Of a stretch of 64,000 bases of DNA, positions 22,001 to 31,106 are shown one piece after another. A program made the translations under genes and the position numbers. The notes beneath the pieces were generated by a model. It saw only the letters and a list, made by a program, of their open reading frames with translations. It did not search any database and was not told the DNA's origin. Source of the stretch: Callaeas wilsoni (Eukaryota; Chordata; Aves; Passeriformes; Callaeidae); NCBI GenBank assembly GCA_013398955.1, contig VWPU01001330.1:37182-101181 (forward strand), written 5' to 3'. Within the stretch, counting starts at the first letter, position 1. Every line of letters starts with the position of its first letter.

Positions 22001-24888
22001 ATCACAGATACCAACATCAAGGATGGATGATGAGTTTTCAAAGCAGCTTTCAAACACACCCATTTACTGGGCACCTCAGTTCTGTGTTCTTCAAGGAACG
22101 CTTTGGAAGGAGATTTTTGACACCAAAAGAACAAAACTTAAGCAAAGCATCTCTGTACTGCTGGACAGAATTTTCCTTTATACCCATTTCCATGTGCACA
22201 GATTTGTGATCCAGTTGTCAAAGACATTCTGACCAAATACCAAAATGACTTCCAGAAACACTGAGAACTATTTCGGGCACAAGTTGCAAGAGATCTTACA
22301 AACGCAGGGACTGCAGGAAAGAAAGATGTCACCAAGGTGGATGGCTGAGCCCCAGGAAAACCCAGGAGGCAGAAAGGCAGCAGGAGAACAACATCAAAAG
22401 CAAAACATCGTGGAGAGATCAGAGAAACACCACCTCACACCAGTGTGCCCTCAGCATGGCAGAGTTAGAGAAGGAAGTGTCTCTCACCTCTTTGGCAGCG
22501 TGGTTCCCCACTACAGCTGCTCCATACTTGCCTTGCTTCAAGTACTGCCCATTTGTACTGGAAGATAAGGAGACATTCAGCTGCAGAACTGTCCCTAACT
22601 CAGAATTCTTTAGAGTTCAGGTCCCTTTCCACAGGCCTAAAGTGTCAGGCAGCCTTGCTTAGCTTAGAGACATTCCTGCTTGCCCACAGGCAAGAGCACA
22701 CATTTTGGAGTGAGCTGAAAACTGCTCTCACAGATCCAGGGCAGAAGAGTTTTTCCACGATGGCAGCATCAAACACACTTTTAGTGCTCTCACTCTGCTC
22801 ATGCCTCAATTCCCAAATGCATGAGCCACAAGCATCTGACAGAGCCTCCTGAAGCAGTGCACATGTCAGCCCAGCAGCCAGGACACAGCTCCCAGCAACA
22901 GCCAAACCCACAGCCTGCTCTTTATCACAGAGCTGCAGTGCAGCAACTGAAGCTATGCTTGAGCAGAAACTTTCATTGCCTTGCAGCACTTCTACCATGC
23001 AGACATGTCTGAAAACAACTGTCTCTTCCCATTTATCCAAAAATATCTCCCCTCCAGGATTAGGGACACAGAGTGCACCGGGTCACACAGAAGTCACTTA
23101 CTATCGATACGCGAGCACCGCGGTGGCCACCAACACCGAGGGGGCTGCTGAGGCTGCCGGGGCCACGGGCGCCTTCTGGGGCTGGCCTGCTGGGGACAGA
23201 GGTCGGGGACAGCTGTGAGAGGCACAGAACCGGCCGGTGGCACCACCACGACACAGTCCTTCCCCCGAGGAAAGGTAACTCCAGAAGGAAATCACGGAAA
23301 AACAAAGACTTGCGTTCCAAAGTCACCAAAGGCCAACTGAAAATCCAGGTGTAGGAGGGCACTGGAGGACAACAGCACTGAGGAAAGCTCAGGGAATTAT
23401 TTGCTCTGCTGCTCTTCACAAGGGCCCGTGCTCTCCCCACACACACGTGCTGCTGAGTGTGTTCCCCACTCTCGAGCCCAGTTACTCACCAGCTGCTGTC
23501 TGACCCTTCTTGGGCTGCTTTGGTGCAGTGAACTGGAAGAATTCATTTCCCTGGCTTGAGACTGTTTGATCCAGGCCAAAGAGAGAGGCTAATCTGGCTC
23601 TAGAAAGGGAAATAAAACCATTTAACCTTATTTAATACAGGCATTATAGGTAATGAACACCCTTAATTAGAAGTTATATCAAATATAAAGTTTTTGCCAT
23701 CACTTTGGCAGTAAACAAAGTTGCTCTATGCTAATTAACCATCTAATTTTGAATAGGCAGAACTCGTAGATAAAGAGGTTGGGAAAGTGGTACAATTGTG
23801 TTTCATTTCCTCAAAAATCGACTGAAAGTATAAGAACTGAAACTACACCAAGAAAAAAAAACTTACTCTGAAGTCACCACTAGAGCTAGCTTCACATAAA
23901 ATAATTGATTCTTAAAATACACAAAAAAATATATGACAGAGAAACTCCTTAAGTTTTTTTTCTTTAAATGTCCAGGAAACACATTCTCCCATTAAGTTTT
24001 CAAATGGCAGAAGGTCTCCCAGCTAAGGGCAGAGAGTTTAATGCTGCAGGTTATTCCTTCAGGATATGTTTGCAGTTGCACTGCTTCAAGGCCAGTTAAG
24101 CTCAACCTCCTCCTGGTATCACGGGACAAGAGAAAAATTCAAACAAAGGATGACACTGCTGCCAGTGAATTTCCTTAAAAAAATTACTAGATTTCCTAAA
24201 AAGAGAGAGAAATTAGTTTATGAGAGCTGTTAAAGAGAAGCTCCTGGAAGGGAGTGGGGAGTGCATAGAGCTAGAATTGCGGCTCTCGGAGCGGCAACAA
24301 GTCAGAGATACAAAAACCCGGGTGTGCTACACATAGTCACGATCCAAGAGGAACCCTGGTGAACAGGCTGGGAGGAGCCACTGGTGCTTGAACAGCCCCG
24401 AAGCAGCACTTCAGGGACCTCCCACCCACTCCTCATTTGAGTGAAAACACCGAGTTCTCTGCTCCGGCCCCTCCGCTACCGGCAGCGACCCCGGAGCGGT
24501 TCCGCCTCCCCGTGCGGGAGGGGTCCCGGAGCAAAGCGGGGCCCGGCGGGTCCCCGGGCGGGGTCTCAAACCCCAGACGCCCTGCCCCGGGCACACCGGC
24601 GGCCCGACCCTTCACGGGCTGCCCCTACGCCGCTCCCGCAGCGGGACAGGAGCGGGCACTGCCCCGGCGGCACCCCCAGGCACAGGAGGACAGCCTCGGG
24701 CCCGGCTGCACAGGGGCGGCCTGCCCGCCCCTCAGCGCCGCGGGCCTTCACCGGGGCCACGGCCCCGCGGCCTGCCCGGGCAGTCGCGCCCTCCCGGCGG
24801 CGGGGACGGGGTCAGCCCGCGCCCCCAGCGCTCACCCGCTGGTCGGGGACAGGAAATCGGCGTCGTCCTCCTCCACCGCCGCGAACAT
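952..24888 (-). CDS. FKBP15: FKBP15 (WAFL/FKBP133), whole spliced coding region, 29 exons
   Basis: The 29 exons join without a frame break to 3723 nt, or 1240 residues; the human protein is about 1219. Order of parts: an acidic start ([12 protein letters not shown]), a WH1/EVH1-like region at about residues 70-165, an FKBP peptidyl-prolyl isomerase fold at about 195-286, a Pro/Gln/Ala-rich linker at about 290-490, a long coiled coil at about 525-938, and an acidic disordered tail ending in six Asp and DWLG. The family protein associates with early endosomes and with actin and microtubule transport. That is family knowledge, not something the sequence shows. The start codon is the first ATG inside a CpG island and matches the human N-terminus. 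All introns are GT-AG. Unlike the mammalian protein as I remember it, the FKBP catalytic residues look intact. A 33-nt optional exon may sit between exons 19 and 20. Identity is very secure; splice limits are hand-derived. Confidence 0.95.
1192..1420 (+). repeat. CR1 LINE 3' fragment
   Basis: Sense CR1 text with a 'gcacaggctgcccagggcag' block, 'cctggaagtgttcaaaaa' and a tail of ATTCTGTGGTTCTACGATTC type. It lies in FKBP15 intron 28, antisense to the gene. Confidence 0.8.
1709..1799 (-). CDS. FKBP15: FKBP15 coding exon 28
   Basis: Residues 1186-1216, including [19 protein letters not shown] and an acidic EEEDEEEV end. Donor is GTATGT; acceptor is TTGCAG. The first base completes a Ser codon begun in exon 27. 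Confidence 0.93.
2198..2940 (-). CDS. FKBP15: FKBP15 coding exon 27 (large acidic exon)
   Basis: 743 nt, residues 939-1186. It opens with [15 protein letters not shown] (human MVTLQLLNQQ), then becomes a Glu/Pro/Gly/Ser/Ala-rich disordered stretch with little conservation. Donor is CCAG|GTGAGC; acceptor is TTCCAG. A long plus-strand open frame over it is a shadow. Confidence 0.93.
3150..3257 (-). CDS. FKBP15: FKBP15 coding exon 26
   Basis: Residues 903-938, [20 protein letters not shown] through VMNTIK, near identical to human. Phase 0 at both ends; donor is GTATGA. Confidence 0.95.
3628..3905 (+). repeat. CR1 LINE 3' fragment
   Basis: Sense CR1 with 'tgccagagggcag', 'ttgttccctgggagggtg', 'ctgcccatggcaggggg' and 'ccttccaacccaaacc'. 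Antisense in FKBP15 intron 25. Confidence 0.85.
4074..4184 (-). CDS. FKBP15: FKBP15 coding exon 25
   Basis: Residues 866-902, from [20 protein letters not shown] to FTEQ; coiled coil. Donor is CAA|GTGAGC; acceptor is TGGCAG. It aligns with human LALQAQITALTKQNEQHIKE. Confidence 0.9.
4616..4708 (-). CDS. FKBP15: FKBP15 coding exon 24 (possible cassette exon)
   Basis: 93 nt, residues 835-865, [20 protein letters not shown] through EPIQEK. Phase 0 at both ends with good splice sites (TTTCAG, GTAAAG). I cannot place this 31-residue coiled-coil piece in the human protein as remembered, so it may be an avian or optional exon. Confidence 0.8.
5031..5183 (-). CDS. FKBP15: FKBP15 coding exon 23
   Basis: Residues 784-834, [20 protein letters not shown] through VAQLEEK; matches human LSLVQAELQTQWEAKCEHLL. 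Coiled coil; phase 0; donor is GTAAAG. Confidence 0.95.
5608..5763 (-). CDS. FKBP15: FKBP15 coding exon 22
   Basis: Residues 732-783, [20 protein letters not shown] through STDQAAAEQ; highly conserved coiled coil. Acceptor is ATTGCAG; donor is GTGAGG. Confidence 0.95.
6089..6225 (-). CDS. FKBP15: FKBP15 coding exon 21
   Basis: Residues 686-731, ending [18 protein letters not shown]; conserved coiled coil. The first two bases complete a Glu codon begun in exon 20. Donor is GTATGT. Confidence 0.95.
6378..6716 (-). repeat. CR1 LINE fragment
   Basis: Antisense-read CR1 on the plus strand ('taatatccaacctaaacctc', 'cagggagttgtgcagagcca', 'cagctgttcctggtgctcca'). It is sense with FKBP15, in intron 20, about 150 bp before exon 21. 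Confidence 0.8.
7051..7222 (-). CDS. FKBP15: FKBP15 coding exon 20
   Basis: Residues 629-686, [20 protein letters not shown] through KLQAQVA plus one base. Matches human [20 protein letters not shown]. Acceptor is CTCCAG; donor is GTGAGG. Confidence 0.95.
7223..10477 (-). other. FKBP15 intron 19 (3.26 kb)
   Basis: No conserved exon of the main transcript lies here. The only exon-like signal is the 33-nt candidate at 8728-8760. No CR1 copy is recognised. Confidence 0.7.
8728..8760 (-). other. FKBP15: Candidate 33-nt in-frame microexon of FKBP15
   Basis: The minus strand reads a long pyrimidine tract ending CTCTTCCCAG, then 33 nt encoding [11 protein letters not shown], then a GTGAGG donor. 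It is open, a multiple of three, and sits in a phase-0 intron, so inclusion would add 11 residues after K628 without a shift. I do not recall it in human FKBP15. Expression is unproven. Confidence 0.45.
10478..10580 (-). CDS. FKBP15: FKBP15 coding exon 19
   Basis: Residues 594-628, [20 protein letters not shown] through HAEQEK; conserved coiled coil. The first base completes an Arg codon. Donor is GTAATG. Confidence 0.95.
11180..11274 (-). CDS. FKBP15: FKBP15 coding exon 18
   Basis: Residues 563-594, [20 protein letters not shown] through ISELIERNQ; conserved coiled coil. Acceptor is CTTTAG; donor is GTAAGG. Confidence 0.95.
11901..12011 (-). CDS. FKBP15: FKBP15 coding exon 17
   Basis: Residues 526-562, [20 protein letters not shown] through [11 protein letters not shown], at the start of the main coiled coil. 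Phase 0 at both ends. Confidence 0.95.
12375..12484 (-). CDS. FKBP15: FKBP15 coding exon 16
   Basis: Residues 489-525, [20 protein letters not shown] through MDHLAAK; human is [20 protein letters not shown]. Acceptor is TTCAAG; donor is GTATAG. Confidence 0.95.
13215..13308 (-). CDS. FKBP15: FKBP15 coding exon 15
   Basis: Residues 458-489, [20 protein letters not shown] through MYPAPYQ; the Pro/Gln/Ala/Tyr linker. Acceptor is TGCAAG; donor is GTATGT. Confidence 0.9.
13958..14061 (-). CDS. FKBP15: FKBP15 coding exon 14
   Basis: Residues 423-457, [20 protein letters not shown] through GGAQGFQ; low-complexity linker with modest conservation. The frame is fixed by both neighbours. Donor is GTACCA. 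Confidence 0.87.
14740..14833 (-). CDS. FKBP15: FKBP15 coding exon 13
   Basis: Residues 392-423, [20 protein letters not shown] through LPTVSTQ; human has DVNTLQGGGQPVV. Acceptor is TTTTAG; donor is GTAACG. Confidence 0.9.
15061..15180 (-). CDS. FKBP15: FKBP15 coding exon 12
   Basis: Residues 352-391, [20 protein letters not shown] through LDSSDSEIE; a conserved linker island matching human [17 protein letters not shown]. Donor is GTACCA. Confidence 0.95.
15652..15760 (-). repeat. Short CR1-like fragment
   Basis: The plus strand reads 'aatcacagaacattaaggct' and 'ggaaaagacctctaaggtca', typical of the complement of a CR1 3' end; diverged and short. Confidence 0.6.
15884..15932 (-). CDS. FKBP15: FKBP15 coding exon 11
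   Basis: 49 nt, residues 335-351, [16 protein letters not shown]; human is EPALRTKSNSLSEQLA. Acceptor is TTGCAG; donor is GTAAGT. Confidence 0.95.
16278..16625 (-). repeat. CR1 LINE 3' fragment
   Basis: Complement of a CR1 3' end ('ttaaggttggaaaatacatc', 'gggcagcctgtgccaatgcc', 'ctaatatccaacataaacct'). Sense with FKBP15, intron 10. Confidence 0.85.
16906..17051 (-). CDS. FKBP15: FKBP15 coding exon 10
   Basis: Residues 287-335, [20 protein letters not shown] then a Ser/Pro-rich stretch to VPPKPG. Acceptor is TTTAAG; donor is GTAAGA. It follows the FKBP fold. Confidence 0.95.
17475..17618 (-). CDS. FKBP15: FKBP15 coding exon 9 (FKBP fold, C-terminal half)
   Basis: Residues 239-286, [20 protein letters not shown] then PAWAYGAQG and [16 protein letters not shown]240, Y263 and F280 align with FKBP12 W59, Y82 and F99. 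Acceptor is CCAAAG; donor is GTGAGT. Confidence 0.96.
18494..18562 (-). CDS. FKBP15: FKBP15 coding exon 8 (FKBP fold)
   Basis: Residues 216-238, [20 protein letters not shown] then VIK. F217-D218 and V236-I237 align with FKBP12 F36-D37 and V55-I56. Phase 0 at both ends. Confidence 0.97.
18887..19100 (-). repeat. CR1 LINE 3' fragment
   Basis: Complement of a CR1 3' end ('tcatagaaacattaaggttg', 'gaacacttccagggatggtg'). Sense with FKBP15, intron 7. Confidence 0.85.
19263..19412 (-). CDS. FKBP15: FKBP15 coding exon 7 (WH1 end to FKBP start)
   Basis: Residues 166-215, [20 protein letters not shown] then [21 protein letters not shown]203 aligns with FKBP12 Y26. Acceptor is CTGCAG; donor is GTAAAG. 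Confidence 0.97.
19788..19886 (-). CDS. FKBP15: FKBP15 coding exon 6 (WH1-like)
   Basis: Residues 133-165, [20 protein letters not shown] then [13 protein letters not shown]; near identical to human. Phase 0 at both ends. Confidence 0.97.
19887..20961 (-). other. FKBP15 intron 5 (1.08 kb)
   Basis: AT-rich intron with no repeat, RNA gene or extra exon that I can recognise. Confidence 0.6.
20962..21036 (-). CDS. FKBP15: FKBP15 coding exon 5 (WH1-like)
   Basis: Residues 108-132, [20 protein letters not shown] then GFVLT; human is [20 protein letters not shown]. Acceptor is ATCCAG; donor is GTGAGA. Confidence 0.95.
21358..21575 (-). repeat. CR1 LINE 3' fragment
   Basis: Complement of a CR1 3' end ('gagtcatttaggttggaaca', 'cctgcagggatggggactcc', 'ccctaatatccaaattaaag'). 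Sense with FKBP15, intron 4. Confidence 0.85.
22488..22557 (-). CDS. FKBP15: FKBP15 coding exon 4 (WH1-like)
   Basis: Residues 85-107, [20 protein letters not shown] then AKE; human is TNGQYVKQGKFGAAVLGNHT. The first base completes Tyr. Acceptor is TTCCAG. Confidence 0.96.
23102..23189 (-). CDS. FKBP15: FKBP15 coding exon 3
   Basis: Residues 55-84, [20 protein letters not shown] then ATAVLAYRY; human ends TILVATAVHAYRY. Split codons at both ends agree with the neighbours. Donor is GTAAGT. Confidence 0.95.
23490..23599 (-). CDS. FKBP15: FKBP15 coding exon 2
   Basis: Residues 18-54, [20 protein letters not shown] then [16 protein letters not shown]; human begins [11 protein letters not shown]. 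Acceptor is TTCTAG; donor is GTGAGT. Confidence 0.96.
23600..24835 (-). other. FKBP15 intron 1
   Basis: AT-rich in its distal part, then CpG-rich from about 24430 to the first exon. Long open frames in the CpG part are compositional. Confidence 0.7.
24836..24888 (-). CDS. FKBP15: FKBP15 coding exon 1 with start codon
   Basis: ATG at 24886-24888, then [17 protein letters not shown] and two bases of Gly; donor is GG|GTGAGC. Human begins MFGAGDEDDTDFLSPSGG. Confidence 0.95.
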
Positions 24889-25216
24889 CGCCAGCGACCG
24901 CCGGGGCGGGGACGGGCGGGCGGCGGCGGCGCTTTACGGCCCGGCGGCACCGGCACGGAGCGGGGGGCGGGGCTGGAGCGATACGTCACAAGGGGCGGGG
25001 CTTCAGTGGAACATCAGAGCAGCTGGGCGCCCGGGGCGGGGCTTAGCGAGACGGAGGGGCGGGCTTTGCTCATACGTCACGGGGCGGGGCCTCTGGGGAC
25101 ACGTCGAAGGGGCGGGGCTTAGAGCACTGCGGAGGGCGGGAACTCGGGGCGTTGCCGCGGGGGGCGGGGCTCGGCCGCGGGGCGGAGCGAAGGCCGCGGC
25201 TCGTGGCGGTCGCGCG
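24889..25216. promoter_or_regulatory. Bidirectional promoter with GC-box/CRE-like array
   Basis: Only about 330 bp separate the FKBP15 start codon from the proposed SLC31A1 exon 1 donor. Sp1-type GC boxes (GGGGCGGGGC or close) lie near 24963, 24992, 25033, 25055, 25081, 25109, 25133, 25161 and 25178. TACGTCAC occurs at 24982-24989 and 25073-25080, with a related ACGTCG near 25101. No TATA box is seen. Confidence 0.8.
25190..25216 (+). other. SLC31A1: Proposed end of SLC31A1 non-coding exon 1
   Basis: A strong donor, GCGCG|GTGAGT, at 25217 ends a CpG-rich untranslated exon; the transcription start is not resolved. A second donor candidate, GGG|GTGAGC, lies near 25400. In mammals exon 1 is also non-coding. 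Confidence 0.5.
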
Positions 25217-26507
25217 GTGAGTGACGGGCGCGCGGGCAGGGTCTCGTGGCCCCCGCGCCCCCCTCCCTTCCCGGCCCCTCCGTCCCGCTGAGGGGGCCCA
25301 CGGCCGGCCCCCTCCCCTCAGGCCGGGACGCGGCAGCTCGCGCCGGCGGCGCTGGAGGGGCCCGAGGGGATGGGCAGTCCTGGGACGTGGGGGTGGACGT
25401 GCGGGGTGAGCTCGGTGTGGGTGCGGGCAGCGCTCCCCGGGCTCCGGCGGAGGCGCCCGGCCCGGCCCGGCGGTTCCCAAGGTGACAGCCGGGCCCCCGT
25501 GCTGCCCGTGCCGCGGGGGAGCCGTGACCCGCCGGCGCTGCGGGCTGAGCCAGAGGGCCCGCGTGGCTCCGCTGAGGGCCCTGTGGGCACATGGGGCGCT
25601 CGGGAAGCAAGGCTGGGGACACCCGGACCCTGCCGCGCTCCCGGTTCGGTTCTCTGAGTTACCCAGGGGCATCAGCGATGCGCTGTGTTCTTAACATCGG
25701 AATAGCTCCTTGCGTGGATAAACGTCTGAGCCGCCCCTCTGAAGCAGTTTTCCACGTTCACGTCGTACCCTGAGGAATACGCATTTTTGTTGGTTTGTTT
25801 AATGAGTTTTTTGTGATTTGTTGTGTTTTTTCTGTGTTTTTTTCCCCTCTTGGAAAGCTGGTATCTCTATGTGCTTTGTGAGACCCCATGGGCTTTAATT
25901 TCACCTTAGATCCAAACGCTGTTGAAATGCAGGAAAACAGTGCACGAGAGGTTAGAATGGCAATAGGAGTTGAGTATTTCCTGTCTTTGGGTATTTGCTG
26001 GCACTGGTTGGAAATTTGTACTGTCAGTTACTTACTGGATGTTTGAGTCTGAGCAGGCAGTTGCCGGGTCTCTTGTGGAGCTGAGTTTTCAGTAATTCAG
26101 GGGTTTATTGCACTGATTGAGATATCAGTGATTCCGCTTCTAAAGGGAGAAGATAAAGGGGAATGTTAAGCAGATTTATATTGTGGAATGTGCGATGAAT
26201 TTAGAATGAAACTTGGAAAGGGTCAGAATCTTATTTCTGTTAAGAAAAAAATAAAACCACAATCATTTGGTGTGAATTTCTGGTGGGAGCAGATTGTTCC
26301 AACCTTGGTAAAGCGGGTGGACATGAACTCCCTTTGAGTGGGAGGTGTGGTCCCTTGGATGAAGAGAGTTTGTTGCTTTGGCTCCTGTATTTCTATCATG
26401 TTGATTGTTAAGATGGTTTTATTTTTTAAATGATGAAGACCCATGTGGGTACATCCTGGTATGGCACTTCAATTTAGGGTTTTTAGGTACAGGTAGCACA
26501 CAGTTGG

Positions 26508-26925
26508 GTAGGGTTCCTTTCCTGAGTTGGAAGGGACCCACCAGGACCATCAAGTCCAGATCCTGGCCCTGCCCAGACCCCCCAACAATCCCACCCTGGG
26601 CATCCTAGGCAGCGCTCTTCCACCGCTCCTGGAGCTCTGGCAGCCTCGGGGCCGTGCCCATTCCCTGGGGAGCCTGGGCAGTGCCCAGCACCTCTGGGGG
26701 AAGAACCTTTCCCTCATCTCCAGCCTGAGCCTGCCCTGGGATAACTTCAGGCCGTTCCCTCAGGACCTGTAACAGAGCAGAGATCGGAGCTGCCCCTCAG
26801 GAGGAGCTGCAGCCTCTGGTGAGTTGTGACCTCAGTTTCCCCTTCTCCAGGATGAACAATCCCACTGCCCTCAGCTGCTCCTCGTGTGCCCTGTCAGACC
26901 CTTCACCATCTTCCTAGCCCAGTGT
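26508..26925 (-). repeat. CR1 LINE fragment
   Basis: Complement of a CR1 end ('gttggaagggacccaccagg', 'cctctgggggaagaaccttt', 'ggacctgtaacagagcagag'). It is the inverted, more diverged relative of the copies at 42075 and 63125. Confidence 0.85.
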
Positions 26926-29900
26926 TATACCTGTATATATTCCCTATTTTTTTCCACTGGGATTCAGCACTGGCCAGTTTTAATGCCAGTGTAGTGGGGA
27001 AGAGGCAGCAGCAGCACACCCTGCAGCCCTCAGCAAGCATCACATCTTAGCCACTTGTCTTTTTTTAATTTCACAGTCCTCATCTGTGTTTGAGTGTGCA
27101 GTGGGCTCGTGGTTCCACACAGTTCTCAGGCAGAGGCCAATTCTTCCTGTTTGTGCTCGAGTTCCAAGCTCCAGAATGCTTACTAGTCCTGCTTTTTGTG
27201 CCCAGGTGGATGAAACGCTCCTCACAAGTGTTTATTAAGTTGACTTTCAGTCTGTTTGATCTTAACTTGCCTCTGCTTGAGCCTGAGGTCAGTAAAGCTT
27301 TTGCAGGATTTTTCATGAGTAACAATATGGGATCTTATAGGGTAAGTTAGCGTTCCAGTTAATAATCCCAAATCCTGTCATTTATGATGTAATGTTTCCT
27401 GAGGCTTTCATCAAGCTTTGGGCTCTGCATTATTTTTTTTCCCATCCTTCGTTAAAAAGGGGGCAATGGGAATAATGTGTAAATGTTGCTGTTTAAATGA
27501 AGATTGGTTTTATAACTTAGGATTTGTTGGTAAAGATGTGACTGCTCTGCTGTACAATACAAAATTAAAATGATGCTTTTTGCTACAAACACAAAAATTG
27601 TTGCAATAAGCAGGATTTTGCTTCCTTTGCTCTCCTCCCCCCCAAAAACAAGGTACTGAAAATATAAGAACTGCCAGGAGTTGCAGGCTCCTACACAACT
27701 TTATGTTGAGAATGGAGAAAATTGTACAACCGTTTCCTACTGAGATTTGGCTGCTTTTCATTTGATATCAGATTTCTCATCTAGGCCAGGTTGTTAACTA
27801 AGCTGAGAAATAGGATAATTTCTGCCAATAGAGAGGAGGAATTAAATCACCTTTCCAAGTTCTTTTTGCATGTCTGCTTTTTTAATTTAAAGGTATCATC
27901 CCTGCCACTGACTCAGACTTGCAGTGGTACAAGGATAAGGTTTGTGGGGTTTCTTTTTTGGTTTTTTGTTTTGAAAAGGGGTTTGGGAGGATTTTTCACT
28001 TGACTTTTCCCTTTGCAGTGTAACTTCAAGGTTTGGATTAGTGAGACACTCTATCCCTGAACAAAAGCTTAATGCCTGAGAAGGGAGGGCATAGAGAATA
28101 ATCTTTTCCAGTTTTATATTACAAGTAAATGACAAAATCTACCATGTTTACAGAGTGAGTTTTTAGCAGCGTCTTGAGGAGTTTCCTTTCAGCTGGCTTG
28201 TTTTCCAGTCAGACATTAGGTCCAAGAGAAGACAGAACTTTTTGTTCTTTGAGCTAAAATGTACTATTTTCTCCTTGGTTCCTCTATTTGCTGTGAAGAC
28301 CCCTCTACCCAACAGAAAGCTGCCATGGCTCTGCAGAGCTGCCTTCCCTGCCCTGGCCTGAAGGTCACCTGAAAGTTAGCAGGAGCAGCAGAATTTTGGG
28401 AAGTTGAGCTGAAGCACGTTGCACATTGCCACAAGTCTGCCAGGAAATCACTGGGAATCTTGGCAATTTTTTCTTAGGGAAGGATGAAAAAGACTCAATC
28501 TAGTTTATGTTGTTTTTCTCTGGGAAATCCAATCTTAGTTAATCTACTCCATTGCCTTTTGTTTCAATCTAATTTTCTGGAAGTGTTCCCAATCAGGTCC
28601 TGGGGAACATGATGCCAATGATTTTTTCATTAACCTTTTTTTCATCTGAAAGCTGGAATCTGCTAATGCAGAGAATAATGGGACTAGTTATTGTAAACAA
28701 ATTAAACTCCTATTTTGCAGTACTTTCTAAAGCCTTTCATTTGTTGGTCCTGGAATTAGACCTTCCTAGTTTAGAAGCCAATCTAGAAGTGGAGGGTTGT
28801 GATGAAATAGCTCCTTTTTATTTTTCCTTTTTTATTTCTACAGTTTTTAATGTAATTTCCCATTGTCTTTTCTTCTCTGTGTTATCAGTTCATATCTACA
28901 AGGGTCTCCAGCTGATTTCCAGTGGCACATCAGCAACTGTGACTGCAGCCAGAACAATGGCTTTGCTTCCTGCTCTTTTCCTCTCTGTGGATATAATATT
29001 AGAAAATCACACATTTGCTGTATCACAGATGTAAATGTCATTTATTACCTGTTAAAAAAGTTGTACAAGCATATAATTTTTTCACTTCATCTAAATGAGT
29101 AGAGCAGTTCATGGTAGCTCCAGAGCACAGGCCAAATGCTGTAAGTGATTAAGGTTCCTCTGTTCTCACTGCTTGCTCAGCATGTCCCGGTACGAATCCT
29201 GAGAGGTTGAGAGAAAACTGGGAACAGAATACAGGTGTTCTGGCGTGGAACTCACCGTGAGCGCCCCAAGCTCTCTCCTGAGACTGTGTGAGAACCACTT
29301 CACTTCCTTAAACCTTCTTTTCCCACACTTACTCGTTAGTTATCACGGATTCAGATCTCATTCCTCTGATGAAGGTACGGGAGCTTGGAATATGAGCTTT
29401 GTGATATATTTAGCTGATCTTCTGGCTAACCTAGATAAGGAGAACCATAGCAGTCTTGGCTGTTTTCTTTTCTAAACGCTGCATCTGTTGGGGGAAGGAG
29501 TGCCTGGCAAATACACTTTCAGGCTTTTTTCACATTAGAGGGAATATAATTGGACTTGGCTCTGTAGGATTGAGAAGTGCTTTGAGGCCACCTGTGAGGT
29601 GCAGTGCTGATCCTGAGCTAATGCTGTGAGCAGACCGGCTGGCCTGCTCCCGGGAGCCGGGAATTGCAGCTCCTGGAAAGGGATAGGGCTCCAGCCTCCT
29701 TAGGGAGGGGCTCGTCCCTGTGACCCAACCTGCTCCTTGGCTGATGTCTTTAATTGGTGGCTGCCCTCTGTGTGGGACGATGGCAGCAGCTCATGCCGCC
29801 CTGGCTGCTCCTGGCTGGGCTCTTCCAGAGGCTGGACGGGGAGCCGGGGATCCCATTACTCACTCGCTTCCCTCGGTAACCTTCCCTGCTCCGAACGGCG

Positions 29901-31106
29901 TTCTTCCAAAGAGACTCAAACAGCTCATTGGCACAGCTGGACTGCATTTTCAAGCTTGCATCTTTTACTTGGGAAGGAGAAACACTAACAAACGTGGAGC
30001 AGACTCAAAGCCAGTGCTCCCAGTAGGAGCCATCCCAGTTCACTCTCCTCCAGCCCTCGGGAAGTGACCGCAGTGCTGCCGTCGGTGTGGCTCCGTGGGA
30101 GGGCATTTCCGATAGGTAAATCAAACCCCCTACATCAAAGTGATGAGGGAAGTGGGAGCACAAGCTCCAGAGGAACACACCCAGCCTCGGGGTGCTGTGG
30201 AAGTGAAGTGCAATCAGTGTTGGTCTGGTTTTCTCAGCTCCCTTGTTTGTTTGAGCTCCTAGTCTAATGGATTTGACAGGAGACTGAGTCACAATTTCTG
30301 GATTCACTGCCAGGAGGGTTTTATACAAATCAAGTTACCATTGGCTTTGGTGCCCTTCATTAACTTGGGATAAGACATTATCTCATGAGGAGTGCTGAAC
30401 TTTAGTGTTTGAGGTGGTGTCAGGTCAGACTGAAGTGTGCTGGAGGAATATGCTGTAGATACTGTCAGGCTGAAGCCTGAACAGCTGCAGACAAAGTTAG
30501 TTGGGAGTTCTACAGCTGCCCTCGTGTTCCTGTTACAGGCTTGGTTGTACCTGTAAAGCCATTTTGGTGCTCTTTTCCTACAAGGCACAGAGCAGTGTCT
30601 GTGGGATATCCTGCTGTGTGGGTGGTAAAGCCTAATACACTTGATTCTGATTATTTTGCTTCTAGTTTCAAAGACCTCTTAGCAGCAGCATGACTTTCCT
30701 TAATTTTCTGAATTCCTCAAGTAAAACCTTCCAGGACATCCTAACAGCAGGATCATGTGCACTGCTTGTCAGCCGATCCTGTTTTGTGTAACTCTTGCTT
30801 TTGATACTGCTTGAAACCACAGCCCACAGCACGAGGCCCCTTGTGTTGCAGGGCACAGCACAGCTGTTCTTGCGCTTTTTCTGCTTCCACACTTTTTGTT
30901 TCTGTAGCAGTTATGGATTCCAGCTTTCCAAGCAGAGGGGTCCCAGAGCCAGTTACCCTGGCAGGGTTTGTCTTGTACACGGTGTTGAAGAATTTCTTGA
31001 CAATTCATGATTTATCTGCCTTGTTATTTTTTTCTCGCTTCCCAATGCTCCTAAAAACTGGCTGATAGCTTTGAAAACATCACGTTTCTTCATTATGGGG
31101 CAGATA

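Larger units (their letters stand above)
24430..25680. promoter_or_regulatory. CpG island of the FKBP15/SLC31A1 promoter
   Basis: About 1.25 kb of dense CG dinucleotides, in sharp contrast to the AT-rich flanks. It covers both first exons and their shared upstream region. Confidence 0.85.

Noticed and set aside
24437..25291. A 284-codon plus-strand open frame near the FKBP15 start
   Set aside because: Ala/Gly/Arg/Pro-rich product of CpG-island sequence, antisense to FKBP15 exon 1, with no family resemblance.
24300..25700. Thought of as a horizontally acquired or compositionally foreign block
   Set aside because: The GC rise is fully explained by a vertebrate CpG-island promoter shared by two genes.
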